Below are positions 24,315 through 35,505 of a DNA stretch of 64,000 bases, in pieces. Source of the stretch: Cerrena zonata (lineage: Eukaryota > Basidiomycota > Agaricomycetes > Polyporales > Cerrenaceae); contig JASBNA010000007.1 in NCBI GenBank assembly GCA_038087015.1, positions 868,001 to 932,000 of the forward strand, given 5' to 3'. Numbering within the stretch: the first letter of the stretch is position 1; each line of letters begins with the position of its first letter. The notes under the pieces are model-generated. The model saw only the letters and a program-made list of their open reading frames with translations. It was not told the DNA's origin and did not search any database. The translations under genes were made by a program, and so were the position numbers.

Positions 24315-24409
24315 TTCGGATACGGGGAATTGAACCCCGGGCTATCGCGTTATGGGATACATGAGTATCCAATGAGAGGCGATAATGTTAGCCACTACAC
24401 CATATCCGA
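24315..24409 (-). tRNA. tRNA-Glu (anticodon CTC) with a 23-nt intron
   Basis: The minus strand folds as a cloverleaf. The acceptor is TCGGATA with TATCCGA and discriminator A. The D-arm stem is GTGT with ACAT, the anticodon stem ATCGC with GCGAT, and the T-arm CGGGG-TTCAATT-CCCCG. The loop reads C-T-CTC-A, then a 23-nt intron inserted after position 37, then C. The mature length is 72 nt. The intron contains a perfect hairpin, GGATAC-TCAT-GTATCC. Internal A and B boxes are present. It lies about 200 bp from the MITE and between that element and SGF29. Confidence 0.92.
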
Positions 24410-24538
24410 CATGCATTATACTTATACTTTATTATATTGACCTAGCGTGCGCAAGATTCATTGCTCTTAGACGAGCTCTTACATGTCGTATACTCGAAAG
24501 CTCATGATGTACAAAAAGTATGTTAACCCCTCCGATAT

Positions 24539-25898
24539 CTACGTCCCACCAGGCCACTCCACCACCCATTGTGCAGACACCGTATGCTCCTGATCGTCGT
24601 CGTCTTCAAATTTCAGTTTATACACAGGCCCTTGCCGTGTTGAAGCATTCTGGAAGCATATTGGGATTAGCATGCATACATGTGAGTAGAAGACCTATAC
24701 TAACGCGACCAGTAGCTTGCACATCTTTTGGACTTGTGATTACTTCTGCTCGATAGAAGCAGCTGGTGTCTGGATATAATGCCATCACCGTGGAGCGCGC
24801 TGGGAACTCAGGATACGCGTTTAGATGTGAGGGGCTATCCGGCGGCGCGTCTGGATCCGGGAGAGGGATTATAGCTCTTAGAGTTGTGTTATAGCACCTA
24901 TTAATAGGCAGTAAGCACAAGGACACAAACCAAGACATTTTTGAATTACTTACTGCCCAGGGGAACCGTCTTCCTGTGGCTCAGGATCTTGGACTTCGTA
25001 TCTATGGGATAAAACGTAATTTGAATACGAACAATGATAGACAAACATCTTCTGATAGAAAAGAAAGAAACCAACCGATTTTTGTCTTGATTGATGCAAC
25101 GGTTGACGACGGCAAGTATCCATTCTTCTGAATCCTTACCTCCGCTGCTGGTATCTCCTGCCTTCGGTGGGTGGAAAGCGACTTTCCGTTTTTCCCGTAG
25201 AGGGAGCTGCCTATTAAGAGCTTCCCTCCGCGCTTTGGGATCACGAGAGAATGGTACCTGTGAAGGGCCAACTGAGTTACGGGGTGGTAGAGTGATTGAG
25301 CCCGGTCGTGACGGCACTGGGGTCGGAGGTGTGACTGTAGGCGGCGGTGAAGAGCCGCGAGGTCGTTTCTGTCGCTTCTCTGATACTCTCATTGTCAGTA
25401 GACCCTAGAGATAGATACGGAAATATGTTACCTGGGGGTTGTTCTTCTGAAGCTCGACGTAACGCAATTAGTACATCCAGACGCTCAATGGCGTCCTCAG
25501 CCATCCTATATCGTTCATATTAGTATTTGATGGTTTTCAATAGGAGTGTGATCAGCAAGACTGAGATACCGACTTCGCGTCCCGCTCAGCATTCGCTTTG
25601 ATCTCGTTTAGTCCCTTATTTAGCTTGGTATAGATGTTTTTGAGACTCTCAAAGCCTTCAGAAGGCATTGTGTCGTCGGTAGGCCACGCAGACAAGAGGC
25701 GGTTCACTCTGCCAACGACGTCATTGGTCTCTGGGCTCGAGACCTGCGACGACAATTTCGACAGTACGGTCGCAGCGTCGGTCCAGATGTTGACCTCTAG
25801 GCCACATGGTGAGCGCGTTGTAATGGAAACAAAAAAAATGGCACAAATATACCCTCTGAGGTCGCGGGACGTTTCGATGTCCCACGTCTACTTGCCAT
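24539..25898 (-). CDS. SGF29: SAGA complex subunit Sgf29 (tandem tudor H3K4me reader)
   Basis: Chromatin reader of the SAGA histone acetyltransferase complex. The start is the ATG at 25898 (MASRRGTSKRPATSE). A 60-nt intron joins it in frame to VNIWTDAATVLSKLSSQ. A coiled-coil N-terminal half follows (LKNIYTKLNKGLNEIKANAERDAK; AEDAIERLDVLIALRRASEE), then a P/S-rich linker. The SGF29 tudor region comes last: VAFHPPKAG, EEWILAVVNRCINQDKNRYEVQDPEP, IIPLPDP, FPARSTVMALYPDTSCFYRAEV and the closing FEDDDDQEHTVSAQWVVEWPGGT. The VMALYPDT/SCFYRA and FEDD segments contain the aromatic and acidic residues expected for methyl-lysine and N-terminus recognition. About six exons. Confidence 0.93.
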
Positions 25899-26678
25899 GT
25901 GTTCTTTGTAGTCGTTAATGTATATGGATGTTGAAGTTAGATCCTAAGTATTACCGCTAGAGTCGAACTTGTGTACTTCAGACTTGACCGGAGAGGCGAA
26001 GCGCGACCGCGCGATGCCGAAGAAATTGTTGCCATAAAAGGAGAGTGTTGTGTTCCGCGAGCGATCGGTTAGCGTCGGTTAGCGAAACGCGGTTTTTATC
26101 TCATTTTACAATCTTCAGCAAATCTTCAGTCTCGGTTGGGTGATGCGCATGCTCTAGCAATACTACATTTTCAAACCGACTGCTGATTAGTTTTTCTTTT
26201 GGACACTAGCATTCTATATAGATGAGTGCTCCCATGGAAGGACCGGTGGAGTTTGAGTTCGGTGTACACAATAAGACTAACGTACGACATTAGTATGCGC
26301 TAACTCCAAACACTTTCCTACGGGAGTGTCAATGCTGATCTCGCCATGAGATCTCCATTAAGCTGTCCAGCACAATCAATAGCTTCGATGACACCAAGTC
26401 ATTTGCAAAGTTCATTCGACGGTGTTCAAGATGAGCACTGGCAGTGCCTCCGCCATGATTCTGGGCCCGGGTTTATGTCACGGGTCGCGTAACATGTAAT
26501 CCGCGCGTCCTTAGCTGGCTCAACCCTGAAGCTCAAGCGGCATCATTTATAAAATCTTTCGAATGTTACACCTTCTCAGCGTCAATACCCCCTTTAGCGG
26601 TGTGCTATATATCCTTGCAACGAGGCTTGGGCATGATCCCCGTCCGCTCTCAGTCGTAACTAAGACCTGTAGCTCAAA
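25899..26678. other. Intergenic region between SGF29 and DUF6534 genes
   Basis: Divergent promoter region. A short tandem GCGTCGGTTAGC-type repeat lies near 26066-26085 (gatcggttagcgtcggttagcg). No gene or RNA was found. Confidence 0.4.
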
Positions 26679-28390
26679 ATGGGTGCATATGATAAGACTA
26701 TTGGTGAGTTAATCATATTGGCTGCGTAATATAATGAATTTATATGAATTGTATTGTGATCGTCAGGTACTTTGATGATTGGTATTGTCTGTAAGCCACT
26801 CGACTACCGATCGTATTAAAAGGTCGTATGTTAACTTGTAGCGTTGGATAGTCAATACCTATCTTTTTGGGTTGGTGACATTCCAATTCGCGAAGTATTA
26901 CCGGACCAGTAAGTCTCAGTTTGTAATCGTACTCGATGGTATACCAAAGTTTGTTTTCAGAATTCAATGATCCCCCTGCAATTAAGTATGTTGATATAGC
27001 TTCTGTTTTCTAACGATGATACTAACGACACTCTAGACTCATGGTCCTCTTCCTCTTCATTCTCGACACGGTCCACAGCGCATCGTACGTTCCCTCATTA
27101 TCAACACCCTGTCTATCGTCTGACTTTCCACAGGGTCATTTTCATGCTTTGGGACTACGTGTATGTATCAAACCTCCCCGAAGCTGTAGTTCTATCTCAA
27201 CTGACCGAAAACTTAGCGTTACAAACTACGCCAACCCTGAAGCACTTAGTAGTACGTATCCCCAAGACCGCCCCAGTTCTCATCGCTAACAATTCTTCTC
27301 ACAGTTGGCGGCTGGCCGTTATTGTTCACACCTTGCGCGACGGCAATGGCTGCGATTTGCACTCAAGCTTTCCTAGGCTACCGGTAACTATTATTATCTT
27401 CCTACCGCCGAACGAGCGTCGCTCATCGATGGTGATAGCATCTACCGTCTAACTGGAAGCAAGATTCTTTATGGGATTATTTTGACTATCTCAATCCCTG
27501 CCTTTGTCGTTGGAATGGTTGTGGGAGCTGAAGCAATCGTTATTTCCATGTAAGTCCCCTTCCGTTCTTGACATACACCGACAGACATTCAGAGCGCTAT
27601 CTTTAGACTTGCCGACCTGCCAAAGATCAATAATCCTGTCATCGCCTGGCTCTCTATGCAAGTGGCTGCTGATGTAATGATTACAGGTGGGTCTTCCATA
27701 TCACCTCTTACGCAATTCTACATTGATTGACGGGAACGATGATTGCTTCTGCGAATAGCGCACAATATAGTTGTCCTTACTACCATCTTTGCGCGGTCCA
27801 AGACGGGAATTCGACGAACGGACACTGTCCTCAATCGTCTGATCCGTGGTACAATCCAAACCGGCCTCTTTGCTAGTATTTTCTCTCTCGGAGATTTGAT
27901 AACCTTCCTCACTTTACCTGACACAAATTTGTATGGCATGTTTGCCATCCCCATTGGTCGTATCTACACCAACGTCAGTATTATTCTATCGTTTCTAAAT
28001 GGGAGAAAGCTTATGTGGTTTCATTCTAGACACTCCTTGACACCCTACTTACCCGAGATGCACTTCGAACTGAACTCGACGCCGAAACAGACGCCACTTC
28101 CACAACAGTGAGTTTTTTCTGTGTTTCTCCGTTACTAGGGCTGCCTCATACCTGTTTTCTTTTTGTAGCTCGAAGGCAGCGACCGTAGCACTATGCGCTG
28201 GGCCAACAAGAAAGTAGCCAACACGACCACCGGTATCTCACTCGGCGATATCAACATCACTCGCACCACCAACGTCACCTTCCAAAATGCGGACGGCTCA
28301 AAATCTGGACACCAAGAAGAGCAGGAAGATGTTGATGATAACTCGGTGAAGACACTCAAGAAAGGTCCTGTTGCCGATGAGGCTGTATAG
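26679..28390 (+). CDS. Multi-pass membrane protein, DUF6534-type
   Basis: Seven or so membrane spans are built from many short exons: GTLMIGIVL, SQYLFGLVTFQFAKYY, LMVLFLFILDTVHSAS, FMLWDYVV, WPVLLFTPCATAMAAICTQAFLGYRLYRLTGS, LYGIILTISIPAFVVGMVVGAEAIVIS, VAADVMITAHNIVVLTTIF, then the conserved RTDTVLNRLIRGTIQTGLFASIFSLGDLITFL. This last block and the IPIGRIYTNTLLDTL ending are characteristic of the large Agaricomycete family carrying DUF6534. A hydrophilic cytosolic tail of about 80 residues follows and ends GPVADEAV. The start is the ATG in MGAYDKTI. Family members are numerous in mushrooms and their function is unknown; GPCR-like topology is often noted but not shown. Confidence 0.88.
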
Positions 28391-29145
28391 GTTGCACTTT
28401 CCCCTTGAATCTAATCGGTTTTACAAAAATTTGCGCATAGCCTCGGCTGCGCAAATGTATGTCTTGCTCTTGACATGGAGCATCGATTGTTGTGTTTGTT
28501 GTCAATCGGGTTTGTTAAACAACCCGTCTTGCTATCGTTATACCTCCCCGCTTGAACCTGCAAGTCTTGCTATGATACACCCTTTTGCAACATGTGGATA
28601 GTTTTTCTCTCTCTTCAAGTTGTCAAATGCTCTCTCTTACCTACTAATGTACTCATTCTCAAGGTCCCAAAGATTCCCTGTTATCGCTCATTTCTCGTTC
28701 CGATCATATTCACGATGTTTCAGGTTCCCTTCTTCATATGCATAGATTTTGTTTTGTCAATTCTTTTGGTTTCGGATGTCACGTTCATACATACATATGT
28801 ACATTACAATCTGGCTGTTTGCACAATGATAGGTCTCACCTTCTGCATTACTTGTATGAAGTCGAGTGGGTCGGGGATCCTGAGCTTCGTCCCAGAACAC
28901 GCCCGAGTCGACTCGGATCTCGATCATGATCAAGTCGCAACATGCCGCGCTTTCTTTCAGCCACGTATTGCAGTGACGTAGACAATTGCACTCACGTTTT
29001 GCCTTTCAAGTTCTCGACCTGGTCATCTCGTGTTCAGCCATCCTATGCTTTCTTTCTGAACCCATCAACGTTCAACACATACTTGAACACCATCTCTGAG
29101 CCCTTCCCCGAGACAGCCACCTTGCGGTACATTTCACCTTGAAAG
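28391..29145. other. Intergenic region before derlin
   Basis: T-rich 3' flank of the DUF6534 gene and derlin promoter. A 129-residue hydrophobic open frame (28592-28981) has no motif and no splice context, and is not treated as a gene. Confidence 0.4.
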
Positions 29146-30094
29146 ATGCCAGTCGGAATCGAAGCTTGGGTTGGACAAATCCCACCTATTACTAGGGCGT
29201 GGTTAGCCCTCTCGGTACTTACAAGTGTAGCTGTTGTGAGTGAGTTGTTTCCCTCAATCATTCTGTGAAACGTTTCCTCACAACTATGTGGTGTGTTGGT
29301 GTAGCAATGTCAGCTGGTGACACCGCTGCAGCTATATTTTAGCCATAAGTCTGCGTTTGATAACTTTCAGGTGAGTTCTATAGAGTCTATGAAGGGTTAG
29401 TAGGTGTTATTGACTGTGGCATTTAGTTATGGAGAGCATTTACAACGTTCTTCTACTTTGGATCGCTGTCGCTTGACTTTGTGTTCCATATGTTCTTCTT
29501 GTGAGTGGTACCCTCAAAGGTATTGTGTCTCTATGGTTGACTGTTGTTTCCTTGTATACAGTATGCGATACAGCAGATTACTCGAAGAATCTTCGTTCGC
29601 AAACCGTAAAGCAGACTACTTCTGGCTACTATTCCAATCCGCCATCCTCCTCCTCGTATGTCCAGCAGTCATTTCCACTCATCATTCGCTAACACGCACA
29701 CCCCAACTACCAGATAATATCTCCCCTCGTCAACCTCCCATTCCTCTCCTCCCCTCTCGCCTTTGTCCCAATCTACCTTTGGTCAAGACGACACCCATCC
29801 ACGCCCATTTCGCTCTTTGGTCTCATCACCATCACAGCACCTTACCTCCCCCTCGCACTCGTCGGTCTTGCGTGGGTATTGAACGGAACTTGGAGAGCAG
29901 CTGCGGGTGATTTGGTTGGATGTGCTGTGGGTCACTTAGGGTGGTTCATCAGGGATGTGTGGAGTCGGGAGATGGTTGGTGGACCGAGTATGTTAAGTGA
30001 TGCTCCTAATGCTTTGTGAGTTCTCTTCTCTATGTTCTAAGGCTATGTCGCTTATGGCTTGTGTTGTAGGAAACGCATATTTGGAGAACTGTAG
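29146..30094 (+). CDS. Derlin (Der1-like rhomboid pseudoprotease)
   Basis: ER membrane protein of ER-associated degradation; derlins help retrotranslocate misfolded proteins to the Cdc48/proteasome route. Exons join to MPVGIEAWVGQIPPITRAWLAL, QLVTPLQLYFSHKSAF, LWRAFTTFFYFGSLSLDFVFHMFF (the derlin WR motif), MRYSRLLEESSFANRKADYFWLL, ISPLVNLPFLSSPLAFVPIYLWSRRHPSTPISLFGL, APYLPLALVGLAWVLNG and AVGHLGWFIRDVW. The order matches the family from N to C. There is no catalytic rhomboid serine, as expected. The last tiny exon encodes KRIFGEL after a phase-2 junction. The length of about 225 residues is typical. Whether it corresponds to yeast Der1 or Dfm1 is not decided here. Confidence 0.92.
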
Positions 30095-30487
30095 ACGTTG
30101 ATCGACTTCGTATTGCTTGGCATTTTGATATTTGCATCGCTTCTACATGTATTATTTGTCGGACTTGGAATATAATTGTGCCAATCTCTGACACTAGTTT
30201 TCTTCTTGACTTTGTGTACTATGAGAACTTGCATAACATATGTCATATGTCATAACACCGAAGAGAGATTCCCTGCTTAGGTATACCCTAAGATGCCGAA
30301 CTTTCGAGCGCTTTTAGAGCCGGAGAAGAACGCGAAGTGGGCAAGGAGGATAATTCACGTTTCCCCATTCACCACCTTCACCTTCAAACCATATTTTGCA
30401 TGAATCTGATATCATCCCACTCGCTACAACAACGCTCATCTTAATCTTACGTCCACCTAATACTAGTCAACCAAGACTACTACAACT

Positions 30488-31930
30488 ATGCTTGCTGCAA
30501 CCTCCCGAGTCACCCGCACACATCCTTCCCCGCTTTCCTCCATTCCTCGACACCTCCGTCACTCAACGACTCCCTCCATTCGCTCATTCTCAACAGAATC
30601 TGTAACCCCGTCCTCAGGCTCAGAACCTCCCTTGCCACCTCTTCCCAAACACCCAACAAGCAAACCCACCTCTCGAACTCGTCTAAACCCCGCACCTCGA
30701 CCAACAACCTCACACACCCGACGGAGTCCCAGCTTTCCTCTCCTCCAACTCCCACCCTCCTTCGGCCGAAACCAGATCCTCCCCGGTCGCCGACTCTACA
30801 CGCGCGTTGCTAGAAGATATCGTCGCGCAGTTCGATGCGCCCATTCGGTATGCGTTTGCTTATGGGTCTGGGGTGTTTGAGCAAGATGGATACAAGACTG
30901 CTACTCCGGGGTCGAAGGATGCGCCGATGGTGGATTTTATGTTTGCGGTGACCCATGCGAGTCATTGGCATTCGATTAATATGCATCAGTTTCCGGGGCA
31001 TTATCCGCTTTATGCGAGGACGCTTGGGAGTAGTTTCGTGTCTAGGGTGGAGGATATCAGTCCGGGAGTGTGGTTCAATGCGTTTGTGCCCATGAAGGGT
31101 GTGGTATGTTTCTGTTTTACATATTCTGTTCGATATTTTGTATAAACTAACTTTATACTGTTTCTTTTGTGGTCAGACGATCAAGTATGGAGTGACGACA
31201 GTGGACAACCTCTGCTCGGATCTGTTAAACTGGAAGACACTCTACTTGGCTGGACGAATGCATAAACCGATCCGTATAATCAAGGACGATGCTCGTGTCC
31301 GCCTAACACAACAAGTCAACCTCACTTCGGCCATCCGAACAGCCCTCCTCACCCTCCCAGAATCGTTCACCGAAACTGAACTCTTCGAACGTATTGCAGG
31401 GATCAGCTACGCAGGAGATATCCGTATGGTTCTCCCTGGTGAGAACCGAGGGAAGGTGAACAACATTGTTAGCAAACAGGGTCCTCAGTTCAGGGAGTTG
31501 TACCATCGGCTTGTGGTCGCGCTTCCAGGTGTACACTGGCCAGCACATTCGGGGACTATTCAGCAGGATTTGGCACCTCATACGAGGGCTGCGCATTTGA
31601 GGAAGTTGCCATCTAATTTGTTGAAGAGGGTGACGGAGGGGTATTCGACTGGGGAAATGCCGTCGAGAGAGGTGGATGAGAGTATGTACTGGACCAAGTT
31701 GGCGGGTGACAAGAAGCTTGCTGAGACGATTCAACGTGGTATGTTCTTTTCTGGGTTTCTTACTATACGCAGAACTAAATTGTTGCTTGTTAGAAATGGC
31801 TGGTATCGTACGGTACCCTTCGGCAGTACAGACTCTGAAGGGAATCGTAAGCTCAGGCATAGGCAAAAGTGCACGGTACGCTGGTGAGAAGGTCGGGAAA
31901 TGGTGGAAAGGACAGCAGAAGTCATCATAA
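30488..31930 (+). CDS. TAM41: Mitochondrial CDP-diacylglycerol synthase Tam41
   Basis: Matrix-side inner membrane enzyme that makes CDP-diacylglycerol from phosphatidic acid and CTP for cardiolipin synthesis. The N-terminus (MLAATSRVTRTHPSPL, arginine/serine-rich) fits a presequence. A 52-nt intron (30681-30732, GTCTAA to CCCAG) is needed to join exon 1 in frame to FLSSNSHPPSAETRSS. The nucleotidyltransferase signature YAFAYGSGVFEQDGY follows, then KDAPMVDFMFAVTHASHWHSINM, HYPLYARTLGS, VWFNAFVPMKGVTIKYGVTTVDNLCSDLLNWKTLYLAGR and RMHKPIRII. The C-terminal half (KVNNIVSKQGPQFRELY, GIVRYPSAVQTLKGIVSSG) matches family order. Four exons. The active-site glycines and Asp are present. Confidence 0.94.
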
Positions 31931-32588
31931 TCATACAAGCAACGGAGGAAGTTCATCGCTATTTACCTATTTACAATGGTTCACCTATTATTCACGCTTG
32001 AAGCTTTAGGGTTTCGAGGTTTCATCATTACATTGTAGATCACCACAGGCCGGAAGACTCCTTTTCTCGTTTGCTTCTTCTGTCAATAATGACTTTTTGC
32101 ATTGTATCCATACGTATTCCCCCACTCCTGACAGTTTGGACGAGGTTCGCTTTACTAGATTTAGACTTCTTCTATCGAAGGATGAAAGTCAAAAGAAAAG
32201 AATGAAGCAGGTACGCGTGCAATGAAAGAAGAAAAGACTCGGTGATGGGTGATCTCATAGTTGAACCTACTGAGTGTGTGGGAAAGGGATTCGGTCTGGG
32301 AAGAGTTGGACGAGCTGGCGGTCGCGCTCAGCTCTCTTTCCTCAATCCTGTACTAAACTTATATCTAAAAGCCAACTTGAATATCCTCTCCTCTTGCAAT
32401 CCTTTCTTCCTCTCTGCTGGTCAAGCCTCGAATAGGCCGTTCATATTCCCTTCTTTCAACATAACACTGTACATATATATTCTCAGTCTCTGAGAGATAT
32501 ATCATTCCTTCCAACACTTGACATCTGACACCTCCCCCATCCTCCTCTTCGTTACTTACCAGCTACTTTCACCTTGCTTAACCCGACA
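31931..32588. other. Intergenic region between TAM41 and NDK-like gene
   Basis: 3' flank of TAM41 and promoter of the next gene; a pyrimidine-rich stretch (32520-32580) directly precedes the ATG at 32589. Nothing else was seen. Confidence 0.4.
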
Positions 32589-34565
32589 ATGTCTACCCCG
32601 ACCACACCCCTTCACAACGGAATCACGTTGGAGGACACACATGACGCTCAGGAGGTATACCAACAACTAAGTCCCTCGAGTGCTAACACCAAACGTACTC
32701 GGACGGTGGCGATAATCAAAACACATGCTTTGGACCATAGATTCGATATTGAGCCTCGCATCTCCGAGGCTGGTTTTGAGGTACGCACCAGGGTGCTTTA
32801 ATGTGATTAAAATGAAACGCTAATGATATAAATCACTGCTTCTATTCGGGTCTATTCTAGATCGTAAAGGAACGACAGATGGAGTTTGACATTGAAACTG
32901 ATCCCGATACCATGTATGATCTGTTTGGAGAGGATTATCTTTCCTTTGGAGAGTGAGTACTTCGAACCAATTTATTTATCTTTCCCCCCACTTGCATGTG
33001 TTTTATCTTGCTTGCCTCCGTTCCTCATATGTCCTACTCCATTCCTCCCTCCTTCGCCTATGTCTCATTCGCCTCACCTTTCTATCTCTCTTGTTGTCTG
33101 ACCCATCTCACCTCTATCATTCAGGGGTCCCGTCTGGGTCTACGTCCTCGAACGCCGTCGCGCAGTCGAAGTTTGGAACACACTCATGGGCAACCCCGAC
33201 CCCTGAAATCGCTCGTCAAGAAACCCCCAACTCCCTTCGTGCCCTCTACGGTATCTCTCGTGAACAGAACGGTATCATGGGCTCCACCGATTCCCCCCAA
33301 GCCGAAATGCAAATCCTCTCCATCTTTGCTTCCTCCCCTCCCTTCCCCACTCACGACTTGCCCGATGTCGATTCAGTGGGTCATACCCAACAACCTACTA
33401 ACCTACTACTACCCACTCTAATGCTAATTTCACGGGCAATTTGAGCTCTGCGGCTGTTTCCCTCTTGGAGTCTCTGTCTATCAAACCACTTGCAGGTGCT
33501 TCTTCGGAGAATGGGTATGCTCCTTCGACTGCTACCAATCCTTCTACTGTTGGAGGGAAGACAAGCAATGGGACAGGAAACGGATCTGGCAAAGCTACTA
33601 CGTTTAAAGCTCGGGTCCTCCCTGCGACTCACGAGAAACCAGATATCGCACCCCGTATGTCCCGCGCCGCAGCTCTGCGTCAAGGAATCGTACTAGATGC
33701 ACCGAAGCGCGTCGCAGCGACCAAGGAAAGTCTAGCAAAGACATTCGCGAATGTCCCAGGACACAAGAGGTCTGAAACGATCTCGGTCGCGTCTACTGCT
33801 CCTCCTGCTGTTGCTCCTCGTATGACTAGGGCAGCAAGTTTGAGGTTAGGACAGAAGCCGGCTGAGCAGCCAAGGAGAGCCTCGCTTGCTGGTGCTGGGT
33901 TTGCTGTGAATGGGTCTAATGGTATTAAAGGGGCTGCTGAGAAGAAGGTGGCTAATGGGAATACGTTTGAGGGTGTGCCCGGACATAAACGAAGAGAGAG
34001 TATTCAGGTGGCGAGTACGAGACCGCCTACTGTTGCACCGAGGTTGAATAAGAGTGCGAGTTTGAGGGTTCAGAAGGATAGTGCTGCGCCACCTTCTTCG
34101 TTCATGTGTACGTTTTATCTCCTTGCCTTTCCCAATGACACGCATTCCGGATGCTAATATCTTTCTTTTCCATTTCTCTCATCAGTCCGTGGTTCCTCCC
34201 AAACCCCATCTAATGGCCCCTCCCGCTCATCCTCCCGAACCTCTATGAACACTCCCACCTCAACCACCCGTCAAACCCTCACCCGTCCCGCCTCCTCCCA
34301 AGCCAGTTCCAGACCAAACGTCCTCCGCACCACCACCAACACATCCACTTCCACCAAAGGCAACAACCCTTCTGCAACGAACTCGGAAGACGAGTCTCCT
34401 CCGCCTACACCTAAACCGAGAGCCCCTCGACCGAGCAGTATTGGGGCACCGACGATTGCTCCTAGACAGAATAAGAGCGCGATGTTGAGGGCTGCTAAGA
34501 TGGCTGCGACGAATGCGGCTGCGACGGCGAAGACTCCTGTGAAGAGAGCTGTTAAGGCCGTGTAG
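32589..34565 (+). CDS. Nucleoside-diphosphate-kinase-like protein lacking the active His, with apparent frame disruption
   Basis: The first exons (MSTPTTPLHNG, then RTVAIIKTHALDHRFDIEPRISEAGFE, IVKERQMEF, GPVWVYVLERRRAVEVWNTLMGNPDP) follow the NDK fold. The frame then meets a TGA at 33204-33206, directly after a run of four C. The fold continues one base out of register: EIARQETPNSLRALYGISREQNGIMGSTDS. In active NDKs this last block is N-x-x-H-G-S-D; here the histidine is Met, so no phosphotransfer is expected. The tail is basic and low-complexity, with four copies of an APRxxxxAxLR motif (near 33645, 33810, 34030, 34455) and two VPGHKRxExIxVAST motifs. A second junction (about 33376-33495) splices in frame only with a weak donor at 33380 and an acceptor at 33495. 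It may be a sequencing error, a pseudogene or special splicing. Confidence 0.7.
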
Positions 34566-35505
34566 AGGTTTCCTCTTGAATCACGCTTTTGGCTTTTGGT
34601 GGCCCTACTATGGGTTCCGCGATTACTTATATGACGTCGTGGGGAGGCAGTGTCAGGCCCTCCGAAGACTGAACGAGCCCTTCTCGAAAGGCGAGAAGGG
34701 TTAGATATTATCTATGCAAGTCCCATCTATCTGGTATCTATTCTTTTTGTGGTACGCAGGACGTATGAAGTATGCTTATCTCTATCCTCCATCTCTCCTA
34801 TTTTCATACTTCTAAACCTGCTTCGTGTTTGCTTTTTCTTTGGTGTTATTAGCTGATATTGCTTCTACTGCTCCCTCTTCCCTTTTCGTAGCCCCTGTCC
34901 GCCTATGTTCTATCTATGTCCCGGTCATCCAGCACTGACATTGATTGGCTTTTATCAATTATTGGGTTAATGATTTTTTGAAATATTGACGACGAACGAT
35001 GGTATATAGGTCGTGCTTGATATAAGGTTTCTTTCTCTTCCGATAAATACCTGTTTTTTTGCTTCCGTGTTTTGTTTGTTTGTTTGTGATATATGCTTCC
35101 CCTTACCCAATGTTCCTACGTATACCATAGTATTATCAGAGATTGAAGTTTCGTGTACGATAACTCTTTTTGAAGCAATTCAAGTCGCAATCGGCGTATC
35201 AACTGAATTCGACCATTGCAATAGACACTACAAGCGTATTTTACCTTTCGGGGGATTCTCCTAGAGAGGCGAGTGTTTTGACGAAATAAATGTCTATATG
35301 GGTTTTGACTGCATGTACAACTTCAATTTCTCTATAGGCTAGTTACACAAGTATGGTACATAGCACAGTCCGTTTGCAAGACCACGCTGATCAGATTGGT
35401 CCAATGGTTGCAAGAAGTAATACAGTCCGAAAGAAAGTGCAACAACAAATGTCGACGACCGACCAACAGAAGTAACGTATCAAGTGCACAATATGCACAG
35501 TCGCC
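34566..35505. other. Intergenic region between convergent genes
   Basis: 3' flanks of the NDK-like gene and of the minus-strand DUF4436 gene. A perfect inverted pair, CCCTTCTCG and CGAGAAGGG, lies at about 34678-34700 and could act as a 3' hairpin. No gene was recognised. Confidence 0.4.

Noticed and set aside
28592..28981. Hydrophobic 129-residue open frame as a membrane protein gene
   Set aside because: T-rich intergenic sequence with no splice context, no family motif, and a likely 3'-flank origin.
31303..31956. 217-residue open frame on the minus strand
   Set aside because: It lies entirely opposite TAM41 exons, whose sense frame matches a known family; the antisense frame has no motif.
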